NCBI RefSeq assembly: GCF_940670765.1 | Contig: NZ_CALNVW010000002.1 | Coordinates: 1 to 64,000, forward strand | DNA from: Streptomyces sp. A 4/2 | GTDB lineage: Bacteria; Actinomycetota; Actinomycetes; Streptomycetales; Streptomycetaceae | DNA: 64,000 nt | Reading direction: 5' to 3' | In this document: positions 33,552 through 45,890 of the stretch, in pieces | Layout: every line of letters begins with the position of its first letter | Numbering within the stretch: the first letter of the stretch is position 1 | The notes under the pieces: generated by a model | Databases searched by the model: none | Seen by the model: the letters and a program-made list of their open reading frames with translations, nothing else | What the model was told of the DNA's origin: nothing | Position numbers and translations under genes: made by a program

Positions 33552-35144
33552 TCAGTCGGTCAGGTCCACCGAACGGGCCGAGACGGCGCCGATCTCGTCG
33601 GAGATCTCGGCGAGCACGGCCGGCGGCACGGTGTCGTCGACGGTGAGCACGACCAGCGCCTCGCCACCCACGGCGGCCCGCGAGACCTGCATGCCCGCGA
33701 TGTTCAGCCCGGCCTCGCCGAGGATCTTGCCGACCGCGCCGACCACGCCGGGGCGGTCGGTGTAGCGCAGGACGACCATGTGGTCGGAGAGCGCCACGTC
33801 CACGTCGTACTCGCCGACCGCGACGATCTTCTGGAGGTTCTTGGGGCCGGCCAGCGTGCCGGAGACCGAGACCTCCTCGCCGCCCGCGAGCGTGCCGCGG
33901 ACGGTGACGACGTTGCGGTGGTCCGGGGACTCCGAACTGGTCGTCAGACGGACCTCGACGCCGCGCTCCTGCGCGAACAGCGGGGCGTTGACGTAGCTCA
34001 CGGTCTCGTCGACGACGTCCTCGAACACGCCCTTCAGCGCGGAGAGTTCGAGGACCTTGACGTCGTGCTGGGTGATCTCGCCGTACACCTCGACGTCGAG
34101 CCGGGCGGCGACCTCGCCCGCCAGCGCGGTGAAGATCCGGCCGAGCTTCTCGGCGAGCGGCAGCCCCGGACGGACGTCCTCGGCGATCACGCCGCCCTGG
34201 ACGTTGACCGCGTCCGGGACCAACTCACCGGCGAGCGCCAGGCGTACGGACTTGGCGACCGCGACACCCGCCTTCTCCTGGGCCTCGTCCGTGGACGCGC
34301 CGAGGTGCGGGGTGCAGACGACCTGGTCGAACTGGAAGAGCGGGGAGTCCGTGCAGGGCTCCTTCGTGTACACGTCCAGACCGGCACCGGCGACGCGGCC
34401 CTCCTTGAGGGCGGAGGCGAGCGCCTCCTCGTCGACGATCCCGCCGCGGGCGGCATTGACGATCCGCACGTGCGGCTGCACCTTGTGCAGCGCCTCGTCG
34501 CCGATCAGGCCGATCGTCTCGGGGGTCTTGGGGAGGTGGACGGTGATGAAGTCGGCGACTTCGAGCAGTTCGTCGAGCGTGAGGAGCTTGACGCCCATCT
34601 GGGCTGCGCGCGCGGGCTGCACGTAGGGGTCGTACGCGACGATCTTCATACCGAAGGCCGACATGCGCTGGGCGACCAGCACGCCGATCCGGCCGAGACC
34701 GACGACGCCGAGGGTCTTCTCGCTCAGCTCGACACCGGTGTACTTCGAGCGCTTCCACTCGCCGTTCTTGAGCGCGCTGTTGGCCTGCGGGATGTTGCGC
34801 GCGGTGGCGACCAGCAGACCGCAGGCCAGCTCGGCGGCGGTGACGATGTTGGAGGTCGGGGCGTTCACGACCATGACGCCGGCCTTGGTGGCGGCGGAGA
34901 CGTCGACGTTGTCCAGGCCGACTCCGGCGCGGGCCACGATCTTCAGCTTCTTCGCGGCGGCGACGGCCTCGGCGTCGACCTTGGTGGCGGAGCGCACCAG
35001 GATCGCGTCCACATCGGCGATGGCGGGCAGCAGTTCGGCGCGGTCCGCGCCGTTGCAGTGCCGGACCTCGAAGTCCGGGCCCAGCGCGTCCACCGTGGCG
35101 GGCGACAGCTCTTCAGCGATGAGTACGACAGGTTTCGAGCTCAC
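33552..35144 (-). CDS. serA: D-3-phosphoglycerate dehydrogenase
   Basis: 530 aa, long actinobacterial form. Substrate/NAD domains with ARAGVGLDNVDV, VGLGRIGVLVAQR, the catalytic Arg (NAARGGIVDEEAL), Glu (LDVYTKEPC) and His (VCTPHLGAST). An intervening regulatory domain (about 320-450) and a C-terminal ACT domain (HMVVLRYTDRPGVVGAVGKI) that binds serine complete the protein. First step of serine synthesis. GTG 35144 has GAGGA six bases upstream; a GTG four codons earlier is less likely. Stands alone between pruR and ilvC. Confidence 0.95.
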   Translation of the reverse strand: MSSKPVVLIAEELSPATVDALGPDFEVRHCNGADRAELLPAIADVDAILVRSATKVDAEAVAAAKKLKIVARAGVGLDNVDVSAATKAGVMVVNAPTSNIVTAAELACGLLVATARNIPQANSALKNGEWKRSKYTGVELSEKTLGVVGLGRIGVLVAQRMSAFGMKIVAYDPYVQPARAAQMGVKLLTLDELLEVADFITVHLPKTPETIGLIGDEALHKVQPHVRIVNAARGGIVDEEALASALKEGRVAGAGLDVYTKEPCTDSPLFQFDQVVCTPHLGASTDEAQEKAGVAVAKSVRLALAGELVPDAVNVQGGVIAEDVRPGLPLAEKLGRIFTALAGEVAARLDVEVYGEITQHDVKVLELSALKGVFEDVVDETVSYVNAPLFAQERGVEVRLTTSSESPDHRNVVTVRGTLAGGEEVSVSGTLAGPKNLQKIVAVGEYDVDVALSDHMVVLRYTDRPGVVGAVGKILGEAGLNIAGMQVSRAAVGGEALVVLTVDDTVPPAVLAEISDEIGAVSARSVDLTD

Positions 35145-35329
35145 GTGAGTCCTCACAAGTCCGTTGCGGAGGGCCGTCCCGACGGCCGCAGGCGGAGGGG
35201 CTGGGCGCGTGGAAGACGCACGACGCTGTGGGCCTGACGCGTATGTTCTGAGCAGTGTAGTGGCGTTGCGGGGTGGATATTCCGCCGATGCGGCGGGATC
35301 ACCCGTACGTGGTTGGACGAGGTGGACAA

Positions 35330-35357
35330 GGGGGCTCCTCCGTCCGGAGAAGCCCCC
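35330..35357 (-). terminator. terminator of the ilvBNC operon
   Basis: GGGGGCTCCTCCG (35330-35342) pairs with CGGAGAAGCCCCC (35345-35357), one mismatch, 13 bases after the ilvC stop. Confidence 0.8.
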
Positions 35358-35370
35358 TGATCCGTACTGC

Positions 35371-38911
<3,541 letters not shown>

Positions 38912-38975
38912 TCTCTTCTCGAAGCTGAGGGTTTTTGCGGGGATTTTCGCGGTGTTCGGGTGGTGCTGGTGCAAC

Positions 38976-39065
38976 AAAAAACCCCCCGTGCCGTGAGGCA
39001 AGCGAGGGGAGCGCGTCGGTGCGTTGTGCGGAGCTGGTGAGGAGCTCTGCTTCAGCCGACGCGCT
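38976..39065 (-). promoter_or_regulatory. ilvB transcription attenuator
   Basis: On the minus strand CCGACGCGCT-type arms pair perfectly over 10 bp (39056-39065 with 39010-39019); the first arm overlaps the end of the leader peptide. After it comes a terminator stem CCCCTCG...TTGCC with GGCACGGGGGG (39009-38982) and six T (38981-38976). Ribosome stalling on the Ile-Leu-Val-Leu run would prevent the first hairpin, as in known actinobacterial ilvB attenuators. Confidence 0.85.
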
Positions 39066-39093
39066 TTCCAAGTACGAGAATTCGGGTGGTCAT
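39052..39093 (-). CDS. ilvB leader peptide [13 protein letters not shown]
   Basis: A 13-codon frame, from ATG 39093 to TGA 39052, with consecutive Ile, Leu, Val, Leu codons. Its end overlaps the first attenuator arm. GGAGGAGG lies 9-16 bases upstream. This matches the branched-chain leader peptides described for Streptomyces ilvB. Confidence 0.88.
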   Translation of the reverse strand: MTTRILVLGKRVG

Positions 39094-39124
39094 GGCCTTG
39101 ACCCTCCTCCTGGCGCCCGGTGAC

Positions 39125-39130
39125 TGTCAA
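39125..39130 (-). promoter_or_regulatory. consensus -35 box of the ilvB leader transcript
   Basis: TTGACA on the minus strand, 31 bases before the leader ATG, overlapping the stop codon of the upstream GGDEF gene. With an 18-bp spacer the -10 would be GAGGGT and the transcript would start next to the ATG; the -10 is poor, so a different promoter is possible. Confidence 0.4.
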
Positions 39131-41970
39131 GTGGGTGGGACGGGCGTCTCATTATTTGAGCTGGCGAACGAGGGGGTGCCGAGCAGGACGGGCCGGGCCG
39201 CGCCGCCGGGCAGGGGGAAGCGCGCGCGGGCCAGGGAGCGGCGCAGGCGGTACTCGTCCAGTGGTCCGGAGAAGGCCATACCCTGCCCGTGCGTACACCC
39301 CATCGAGCGAAGAGCGATCACCTGTTCGGGTAGGTCCACGCCGTCGGCGACGGACTGCATGCCGAGGTCGCAGGCGATCCGCAGCAGTCCGCTGGTGATT
39401 TTGTGCAGCCGCGCGGATTCCACCACTCCCTCGACGAGACCGCGGTCCAGTTTGAGTACGTCGACGGGCAGTCGGCGCAGGGCGTTTATCGCGGCGTATC
39501 CGCGCCCGAAGCCGTCCAGCGCGATCCGTACGCCGAGCCTGCGCAGCACCATCAGACGGCGCTCCAGCTCCTCGAAGGCGATGCGCGGGTCGCTGTCGGT
39601 GATCTCGATGACCAGGGCGCCCGAGGGCAGCGCGTGCCGGCTGAGGAGTGCCTCGATGGACGCGAGCGGCATGGACCTGTCGAGCAGCCTGCGGGCCGAG
39701 AGCCGCACGGCGACCGGCACCTGGTGCCCGGCGCCTCCCCGGTCGGCTGCCTGCTCGACGGCTTCTTCGAGCAGCCAGCGGCCCAGCTCGCCGGTGCGTG
39801 CCCCCTCTTCCAGGTCGCCCGCCCCCTGGACCTGGAGGAACTCGGCCGGGGTGAAGAGGATCCCCTGGGTGGAACGCCAGCGCGCCTGGGCGGCGACCGC
39901 GGCGATCCGGCCGGTGGTGAGATTCACCACGGGCTGGTGCAGCAGGGCGAATTCACCGTCGTGGAGCGCGGTGCGCAGCCGGGTGGACAGCTCGGACCGG
40001 CGGACGACTTCGGCCTGCATCTGCGGGGCGTACAGCTCGACGCGGTTCTTACCGCCCGCCTTCGCCCGGTACATGGCGAGATCGGCGTTGCGCATCAGGT
40101 CGGTCGGGGTGACACCGGATTCGGCGAAGGCCACGCCGATGGAGGCCGCGACCCGCACTTCGCTGCCGTCGATCCGGTACGGCTGGGAGAGCCGCAGGCG
40201 CAGCCGGTCGGCGATCTCATGGACCTGGCACTCCCGGGCGGGCTGGTCCTGGCTGCCGTTGCCGACGATGAGCGCGGCGAACTCGTCGCCGCCGAGACGG
40301 GCCGCCGTGTCCGCCGACCTGACCGACTCCTGGAGGCGGCGGGCCGCCTGGACGAGCAGTTCGTCGCCCGCCTGGTGGCCGATGGTGTCGTTCACCGCCT
40401 TGAAGCCGTCGAGGTCGATGAAGAGCACCGCCGTGCCGTGGTCGGTCGCCCTGCGCCCGCCGAGCGCCTCGCGGACCCGGTCCGTGAACAGGGCCCGGTT
40501 GGGCAGGTCGGTGAGCGGGTCGTGCTCGGCGTTGTGCTGCAACTGGGCCTGGAGGCGGACCCGTTCGGTCACGTCCCGGCTGTTGAAGATCAGCCCGCCC
40601 TGGTGCCGGTTGACGGTGGACTCCACATTGAGCCAGTCCCCGGTCCCTGATCTGAAGCGGCACTCGATACGGGTGGTGGGCTCGGAGGCGGGCGAGGCGG
40701 CCAGAAAGCGGCGCACCTCGTGGACCACGCGCCCCAGGTCGTCGGCGTGAATGAGCGAGGCGAGCTCGGAGCCGATGAGTTCCTCGGCGTCCCGGCCGTA
40801 GACACCCGAGGCTGCCGGGCTGACGTAGCGGAGTATGCCGGTCGGCGCGGCGATCATGATGACATCGCTCGACCCCTGCACGAGGGACCGGAAGTGGTTC
40901 TCCTTCTGGGCCAGTTCATGGGTGAGTGCGATGTTGTCGACGAGCATGATGCCCTGTCGGACCACCAGCGCGAGGACGACCGTGCAGCCGGTGAAGACGA
41001 CCACCCGGTCCACCCGGTGGCCGTCGATCACGTTGTTGAGGATGCCGAGCGTGCAGACGGCTGCGGCCAGGTACGGGGTGAGTGCGGCCAGCGAACCGGC
41101 GATGGGACGGCTGGGGTGCCGGATTCCGCGCGGTTCGGGCACCGGGTCGGTGCCGGTGAACCCGCTCGCCCCCAGCCGGGCACCCCAGGGCGCGTACGCC
41201 AGGAGCAGCGAGCCTGCGAACCATCCGGCGTCCAGCAACTGCCCCGAGCGGTAGCTCGCCCGCAACAGCGGCGAGGTGAACAGGGCATCGGACAGCACGG
41301 TCAGCGCCAGCCCGGCAATGGCGGTGTTGATCGCCGAACGGTTGGCGTTCGACCTGCGGAAGTGCAGGACCAGCACCATGGACACCAGAACGATGTCGAG
41401 GAGCGGATAGGCGAGGGAGAGCGCGGCGTGCGCCACGCTCTCCCGGCCGCCTTCCAGGCGTGCGGCGTGCGCGAGTGCGAGGCTCCAGGAGAGCGTCAGC
41501 AGCGAACCGCCGATGAGCCAGGCGTCCAGCGCCAGACAGACCCAGCCCGCCCGGGTGACCGGCCGCTTCGCGAGGACCAGCAGTCCGACGATGGCGGGTG
41601 GCGCGAAGCAGAGGAAGAAGAGGTCGGCGAGCGAGGGGGTGGGAACCGGAGTCCGCAGGATGACCTCGTACCACCCCCAGACAGCGTTTCCGCAGGCCGC
41701 CATGGCGGAGGAGAGTGAGAACAGCAGCCAGGCGGGACGGAACCGGCTTTCCCGGGTGCGTGAATAGAAGAAACAGGAGACCGCGGCGAGCGCCGCCGCG
41801 AAGCTGAGGCCGAAGTCACCCATGACGAGCGCCAGTTCATCCGATCCCCAGTCGAACGCCGAGCCGATCGCATAGCCTCCGCACACCACCGCGAGAAGGA
41901 GCTGGGAGAGCAGACCCGCGGGGCCGCCGGAGACCGGCTGCCGGGCGAGGAGCGCCCCCGACGTGCTCAC
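39127..41970 (-). CDS. membrane PAS-GGDEF protein with degenerate EAL domain (CdgC-like)
   Basis: 947 aa. About 8-10 membrane segments fill residues 20-335, followed by a PAS domain (about 365-480), a GGDEF domain with intact [14 protein letters not shown] and Asp in [13 protein letters not shown] (about 490-650), and an EAL-like domain (about 665-930). The EAL domain is degenerate: the EAL position reads AAVAAQARW, the metal motif DDFGTGY is DGFGRGY, and EGVE is DGVD. Hence it probably makes, but does not cleave, c-di-GMP. GTG 41970 has GGAAGGA upstream. From memory it corresponds to streptomycete CdgC; naming is by recall, not search. Confidence 0.85.
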   Translation of the reverse strand: MSTSGALLARQPVSGGPAGLLSQLLLAVVCGGYAIGSAFDWGSDELALVMGDFGLSFAAALAAVSCFFYSRTRESRFRPAWLLFSLSSAMAACGNAVWGWYEVILRTPVPTPSLADLFFLCFAPPAIVGLLVLAKRPVTRAGWVCLALDAWLIGGSLLTLSWSLALAHAARLEGGRESVAHAALSLAYPLLDIVLVSMVLVLHFRRSNANRSAINTAIAGLALTVLSDALFTSPLLRASYRSGQLLDAGWFAGSLLLAYAPWGARLGASGFTGTDPVPEPRGIRHPSRPIAGSLAALTPYLAAAVCTLGILNNVIDGHRVDRVVVFTGCTVVLALVVRQGIMLVDNIALTHELAQKENHFRSLVQGSSDVIMIAAPTGILRYVSPAASGVYGRDAEELIGSELASLIHADDLGRVVHEVRRFLAASPASEPTTRIECRFRSGTGDWLNVESTVNRHQGGLIFNSRDVTERVRLQAQLQHNAEHDPLTDLPNRALFTDRVREALGGRRATDHGTAVLFIDLDGFKAVNDTIGHQAGDELLVQAARRLQESVRSADTAARLGGDEFAALIVGNGSQDQPARECQVHEIADRLRLRLSQPYRIDGSEVRVAASIGVAFAESGVTPTDLMRNADLAMYRAKAGGKNRVELYAPQMQAEVVRRSELSTRLRTALHDGEFALLHQPVVNLTTGRIAAVAAQARWRSTQGILFTPAEFLQVQGAGDLEEGARTGELGRWLLEEAVEQAADRGGAGHQVPVAVRLSARRLLDRSMPLASIEALLSRHALPSGALVIEITDSDPRIAFEELERRLMVLRRLGVRIALDGFGRGYAAINALRRLPVDVLKLDRGLVEGVVESARLHKITSGLLRIACDLGMQSVADGVDLPEQVIALRSMGCTHGQGMAFSGPLDEYRLRRSLARARFPLPGGAARPVLLGTPSFASSNNETPVPPT

Positions 41971-42263
41971 CGGTCCTTCCCGGATGTCGCCGTCCGCCGC
42001 ATCGCCGAGCGAGGGTCCGAGCCGCGCGCCCTCGTCCGTCGGGGACGTCGTCGGTGGATCCGCCGCGTCGGTTGGTCAGTCCACTGGCCGTGCATCGTCC
42101 GTCGCCCCCTCAAGATCTGTGCGCTCGCCCGCACCGCGTCCCTGCGCGGCCCCCATCCGGACGATACACCAGTACCGTCACTCAGGGACATAGCTTCTCT
42201 ACTCTCCGTGACGAGCAAAGGAGTTATGGGCACCCGGCACATCCGAACATCCACAGAACGGTC

Positions 42264-43202
42264 TTATTCGGTCGTCAGCACCACATTGTCCAGCTGCTCC
42301 CCGGCGACGAACCGGGTGAGCTGGGAAGCCAGCAGCCGCTTGGCGCGGGGCATGAACGCCGAGGTGGGACCGCCTGCATGGGGGCTGATGAGGCAACCAG
42401 GGGCATGCCACAGCGGATGCCCGGCGGGCAGCGGCTCGGGGTCGGTGACGTCGAGCGCCGCATGCAGTCGCCCCGACTCCAGCTCGGCAAGGAGTGCCTT
42501 GGTGTCGACGACGCCCCCGCGCGCGACGTTCACCAGCAGCGCACCGTCCTTCATTGCCGCCAGGAAGTCCGCGTCCACCATGCCCCTGGTGTCCTCCGTG
42601 AGAGGAGTGGAGAGGACGACGACGTCCGCGTCCGGCAGCAGCCCGGACAGATCGGTGAACGCGTGCACTTGACCGCGCTCCGTGGTGCGCGAGGAGCGCG
42701 CGACGCGCGCCACCCGCGCACACTCGAAGGGGACGAGCCGGTCCTCGATGGCCGCGCCGATCGACCCGTAACCCACGATCAGTACGGACTTGTCCGCCAG
42801 CGCGGGGCGGAACCCCGAGCGCCACTCCTCCTGTTGCTGTCCGCGCACGAAGTCGGGGATACCGCGCAGGGACGCGAGTATCAGCGCGAGGGCGAGCTCG
42901 GCGGTCGACGCCTCGTGCACACCGCGGGCGTTGCAGAGGCGCACCCCCGGGTGCAGGCCGCCGATTCCCGGGCGAACGTGATCGACTCCGGCGGACAGGG
43001 TCTGCAGGACCCGCAGGGACCTCATCGCGGCGAGCGGGCGGACGGCGACCTCCATGCCCAGCATGTAGGGGACGACGTAGTACGCGCAGTCCGCGGGGTC
43101 CGCCGGGTACTCGGGCCCGCCGTTCCAGTAGAGGTAGCGCGGGCCGTCGGGGAGCCCGTCGATCTCGTCGGCCGGGATGGGGAGCCACACATCAGCAGTC
43201 AT
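42264..43202 (-). CDS. D-isomer-specific 2-hydroxyacid dehydrogenase
   Basis: 312 aa. Motifs: LQTLSAGVDHV, the NAD fold SVLIVGYGSIGAAIEDRL, catalytic Arg in LLVNVARGGVVDTKAL, Glu in LDVTDPEPLPAGHPLW and His in ISPHAGGPT. The family reduces 2-keto acids or acts on hydroxyacids; the close groups are hydroxypyruvate/phosphonate-type enzymes. ATG 43202 has no Shine-Dalgarno sequence; a -10-like TAACCT seven bases upstream suggests a leaderless message. Divergent from an aldo/keto reductase with 47 bases between. Confidence 0.87.
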   Translation of the reverse strand: MTADVWLPIPADEIDGLPDGPRYLYWNGGPEYPADPADCAYYVVPYMLGMEVAVRPLAAMRSLRVLQTLSAGVDHVRPGIGGLHPGVRLCNARGVHEASTAELALALILASLRGIPDFVRGQQQEEWRSGFRPALADKSVLIVGYGSIGAAIEDRLVPFECARVARVARSSRTTERGQVHAFTDLSGLLPDADVVVLSTPLTEDTRGMVDADFLAAMKDGALLVNVARGGVVDTKALLAELESGRLHAALDVTDPEPLPAGHPLWHAPGCLISPHAGGPTSAFMPRAKRLLASQLTRFVAGEQLDNVVLTTE

Positions 43203-43249
43203 GGTCAGGAGGTTAGTTTGGGGGACGCGAAGAGGGAGGATGCGGCCAG

Positions 43250-44242
43250 GTGGAGCGCAGGACAATCGGGGCGGCAGCGCTCGAAGTGGGCGCGATCGGG
43301 CTCGGCTGCATGCCGATGAGCTGGGCGTACACCGGCTCGCAGCAGCGCGGGGACCGGTCTCTGCGTGCCGTGCATGCCGCGCTCGACGCCGGCTCGTCCC
43401 TGCTCGACACGGCCGACATGTACGGGCCGTTCACCAATGAGCTGTTGCTGGGTCGGGTACTGAAGGAGCGCAGGACCGATGTCTTCGTCTCGACCAAGTG
43501 CGGGTTGCTGGCGGGCGAGCAGCACATCGTGGCCAACGGCCGTCCCGGCTACATACGCAGGGCGTGCGACGCCTCGCTGCGGCGGCTGCAGACCGATGTG
43601 ATCGACCTGTACCAGCTCCACCGGCCCGATCCCGAGGTCCCGGTGGAGGAGACGTGGGGCGCCATGGCCGGGCTGGTGGCCGCGGGGAAGGTGCGGGCCC
43701 TGGGGTTCTGCGCGATAGGGGCGCGAGCCTCCCGGCGTTCCGGTGCGCGGCTGTACGACACGACGGTCAGCCAGCTGGAGCGGGTGCAGCAGGTGTTTCC
43801 GGTGAGCGCGGTGCAGGCCGAACTGTCCGTGTGGTCACCGGAGGCGCTGGACAGGCTGCTGCCGTGGTGCGAGGCGCGGGGAATCGGTTTTCTGGCCGCG
43901 ATGCCGCTGGGGAACGGTTTCCTCACGGGGACGCTCACGCCCGGGATGGGTTTCGAGCCGGACGACGTGCGGGCCCGGCATCCGCGGTTCACCGCCGAGA
44001 TGATGGCGGCGAACCAGCCGGTGGTCGCAGGACTCCGGCGGATCGCCGAGCGGCACGGAGCGACGCCCGCGCAGGTGGCGCTGGCGTGGGTGCTGGAGCA
44101 GGGGGCCCATGTGGTGCCGGTGGCGGGGACCAAGCAGGAACGATGGGCGGTGGAGAATGCCCGCGCTGCGGAACTGGTGCCGACGACGGAAGATCTGAGG
44201 GAGATCGCGGAGCTGCCGGCCGCGCGGGGTTCCTGGGACTGA
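43250..44242 (+). CDS. aldo/keto reductase
   Basis: 330 aa, AKR13-like. Catalytic tetrad Asp/Tyr in LLDTADMYGPFTNE, Lys in VFVSTKCG and His in LYQLHRPDP; NADPH site near VPVAGTKQERWAVENA. The N-terminus GAAALEVGAIGLGCMPMSWAY is typical. GTG 43250 has GGGAGGA about 12 bases upstream. Substrate not assignable. Confidence 0.88.
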   Translation: MERRTIGAAALEVGAIGLGCMPMSWAYTGSQQRGDRSLRAVHAALDAGSSLLDTADMYGPFTNELLLGRVLKERRTDVFVSTKCGLLAGEQHIVANGRPGYIRRACDASLRRLQTDVIDLYQLHRPDPEVPVEETWGAMAGLVAAGKVRALGFCAIGARASRRSGARLYDTTVSQLERVQQVFPVSAVQAELSVWSPEALDRLLPWCEARGIGFLAAMPLGNGFLTGTLTPGMGFEPDDVRARHPRFTAEMMAANQPVVAGLRRIAERHGATPAQVALAWVLEQGAHVVPVAGTKQERWAVENARAAELVPTTEDLREIAELPAARGSWD

Positions 44243-44369
44243 CCCCGTTGCGGTGGGGTGCGGGTGGTACTGGTGTGCGGCGGTGCAGGTGCGCGGGCCG
44301 GGTGCGGAACCTTCGGCAGGGTTGCGGTGTATGAACAGTAGCTGTGCTGTCGTCGAAGGGATCAGAACC

Positions 44370-45527
44370 GTGCAACGTCCAGCTGTGACAGCCGTGTTGG
44401 CGGCATCCGTGCTGCTGTCGCTGGCCGGGTGCTCCGCCGGGGGCGGCGGGGCACTCTCCGCACCGGACCGGAGTCCTGGTTCACACCCCGCCGCCTCCGC
44501 CTCGGTCTCCCCGTCGGCCTCTGTACCCCCGGCGAAAGGCTCGGTGAAGGTGGTATCGACCCTCGCCACGGGCCTCCGGTCGCCATGGGGTCTCGCCGTG
44601 CTCCCTGAGGGAGATCTGCTGGTTTCCTCACGTGACGAGGCCACGATCACCAGGGTCGACGCGAAGAGCGGCAAGAAGACCCTGGTCGGGAAGGTGGCGG
44701 GGGTCGCCCCGGCCGGCGAGGGGGGCCTGCTGGGGATAGCGCTCTCCCCGTCGTACGCCACGGACCATCTGGTCTACGCGTACTTCACCACCGCCTCCGA
44801 CAACCGCATAGCGCGCATGCTGTACGACGAGAAGCAGCCCCCGGGTGAGCAGCTGGGAGCACCCGACACGGTCTTCAAGGGCATCCCCAAGGGGACCGTC
44901 CACAACGGCGGGCGGATCGCCTTCGGCCCGGACAAGATGCTCTACGCGGGCACGGGCGAGACCGGCGACCGCGACCTGGCCCAGGACAAGAAGTCGCTGG
45001 GCGGGAAGATCCTTCGGATGACACCCGACGGGCAGCCGGTGCACGGTGATCCCTGGCCCGACTCCGTCGTCTACACCTATGGGCATCGCAATGTGGAGGG
45101 GCTGGCCTGGGACAAGGACGACCGTCTGTGGGCCAGCGAATTCGGGGACCACACCTGGGACGAGTTGAATCTGATCCAACCGGGGAAGAACTACGGCTGG
45201 CCGGAGGAGGAAGGCAAGGGCGGGAAGCCGGGCTTCGTGAACCCGGTGGAGCAGTGGAAGCCTGCGGTCGCCTCACCGAGCGGCATCGCCTATGCCGAGG
45301 GGTCGATATGGATGGCGGCTCTGCGCGGCGAGCGGCTGTGGCGTATCCCGCTGAACGGGGACAGACCTTCAGCGACACCGCAGTCCTTCCTCCAGGGCAA
45401 GTACGGACGGCTGCGCACGGTGGTGTCGGCCGGGGGAAACCGGCTGTGGCTCGTCACGAGCAATACGGACTCACGTGGGAAGCCCGGCCCGAGCGACGAC
45501 CGGATTCTCCAGCTGGAGGTGAGCTAG
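44370..45527 (+). CDS. lipoprotein of the glucose/sorbosone (PQQ-type) dehydrogenase family
   Basis: 385 aa. Lipobox LLSLAGC at about residue 22, then a Ser/Pro-rich linker. The beta-propeller of soluble glucose/sorbosone dehydrogenases follows: LRSPWGLAVLPEGDLLVSSRD, GEGGLLGIALSP, HNGGRIAFGPDKMLYAGTGE, GHRNVEGLAWD and GKNYGWPEEEGKG. Such proteins oxidise sugars at the cell surface with PQQ; cofactor use here is unproven. GTG 44370 has GAAGGGA upstream and puts the lipobox in the right place; an ATG 13 codons earlier is the alternative. Confidence 0.85.
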   Translation: MQRPAVTAVLAASVLLSLAGCSAGGGGALSAPDRSPGSHPAASASVSPSASVPPAKGSVKVVSTLATGLRSPWGLAVLPEGDLLVSSRDEATITRVDAKSGKKTLVGKVAGVAPAGEGGLLGIALSPSYATDHLVYAYFTTASDNRIARMLYDEKQPPGEQLGAPDTVFKGIPKGTVHNGGRIAFGPDKMLYAGTGETGDRDLAQDKKSLGGKILRMTPDGQPVHGDPWPDSVVYTYGHRNVEGLAWDKDDRLWASEFGDHTWDELNLIQPGKNYGWPEEEGKGGKPGFVNPVEQWKPAVASPSGIAYAEGSIWMAALRGERLWRIPLNGDRPSATPQSFLQGKYGRLRTVVSAGGNRLWLVTSNTDSRGKPGPSDDRILQLEVS

Positions 45528-45709
45528 GACCTCTCGTTTGGATCACCCGGGCTCGCGGGCTGTCCAGTCGATCTTGTGGGTTCAGCTCGGGGCATCCGGT
45601 GCGGTGCGTCACGAGGCGCCGTGCGGGCGTCCTGGGCCCCGGCAAGGGCCTGCTGGGCAGCCCCTGGGCGGGGTTACGCTGGGAGCCGGGGCTCACAGTG
45701 GGGGTCTGA

Positions 45710-45886
45710 ATGTTCAACATGATCGAGCAGCTGTTCTCGCCCGGACGTAAGCACACCGAGGACGAGAACAAGCGGCTGGAGCTGTCCCGGGTCGATCTCA
45801 ACGACGGCGACCCAGGGCACGGACCGATAGATCTGGATTCGGGCACGGTGATCATCCGGCGGGAGGAACAGCCTCCAGCTCAGTGA
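45710..45886 (+). CDS. DUF6191 small protein
   Basis: 58 aa, MFNMIEQLFSPGRKHTEDE then VDLNDGDPGHGPIDLDSG and VIIR. It is the compact streptomycete DUF6191 type: a hydrophobic N-terminal turn, a charged middle and a GPIDL motif. GGGGG lies ahead of ATG 45710. Function unknown. It ends four bases from the convergent LAL regulator's stop. Confidence 0.75.
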   Translation: MFNMIEQLFSPGRKHTEDENKRLELSRVDLNDGDPGHGPIDLDSGTVIIRREEQPPAQ

Positions 45887-45890
45887 CCAC

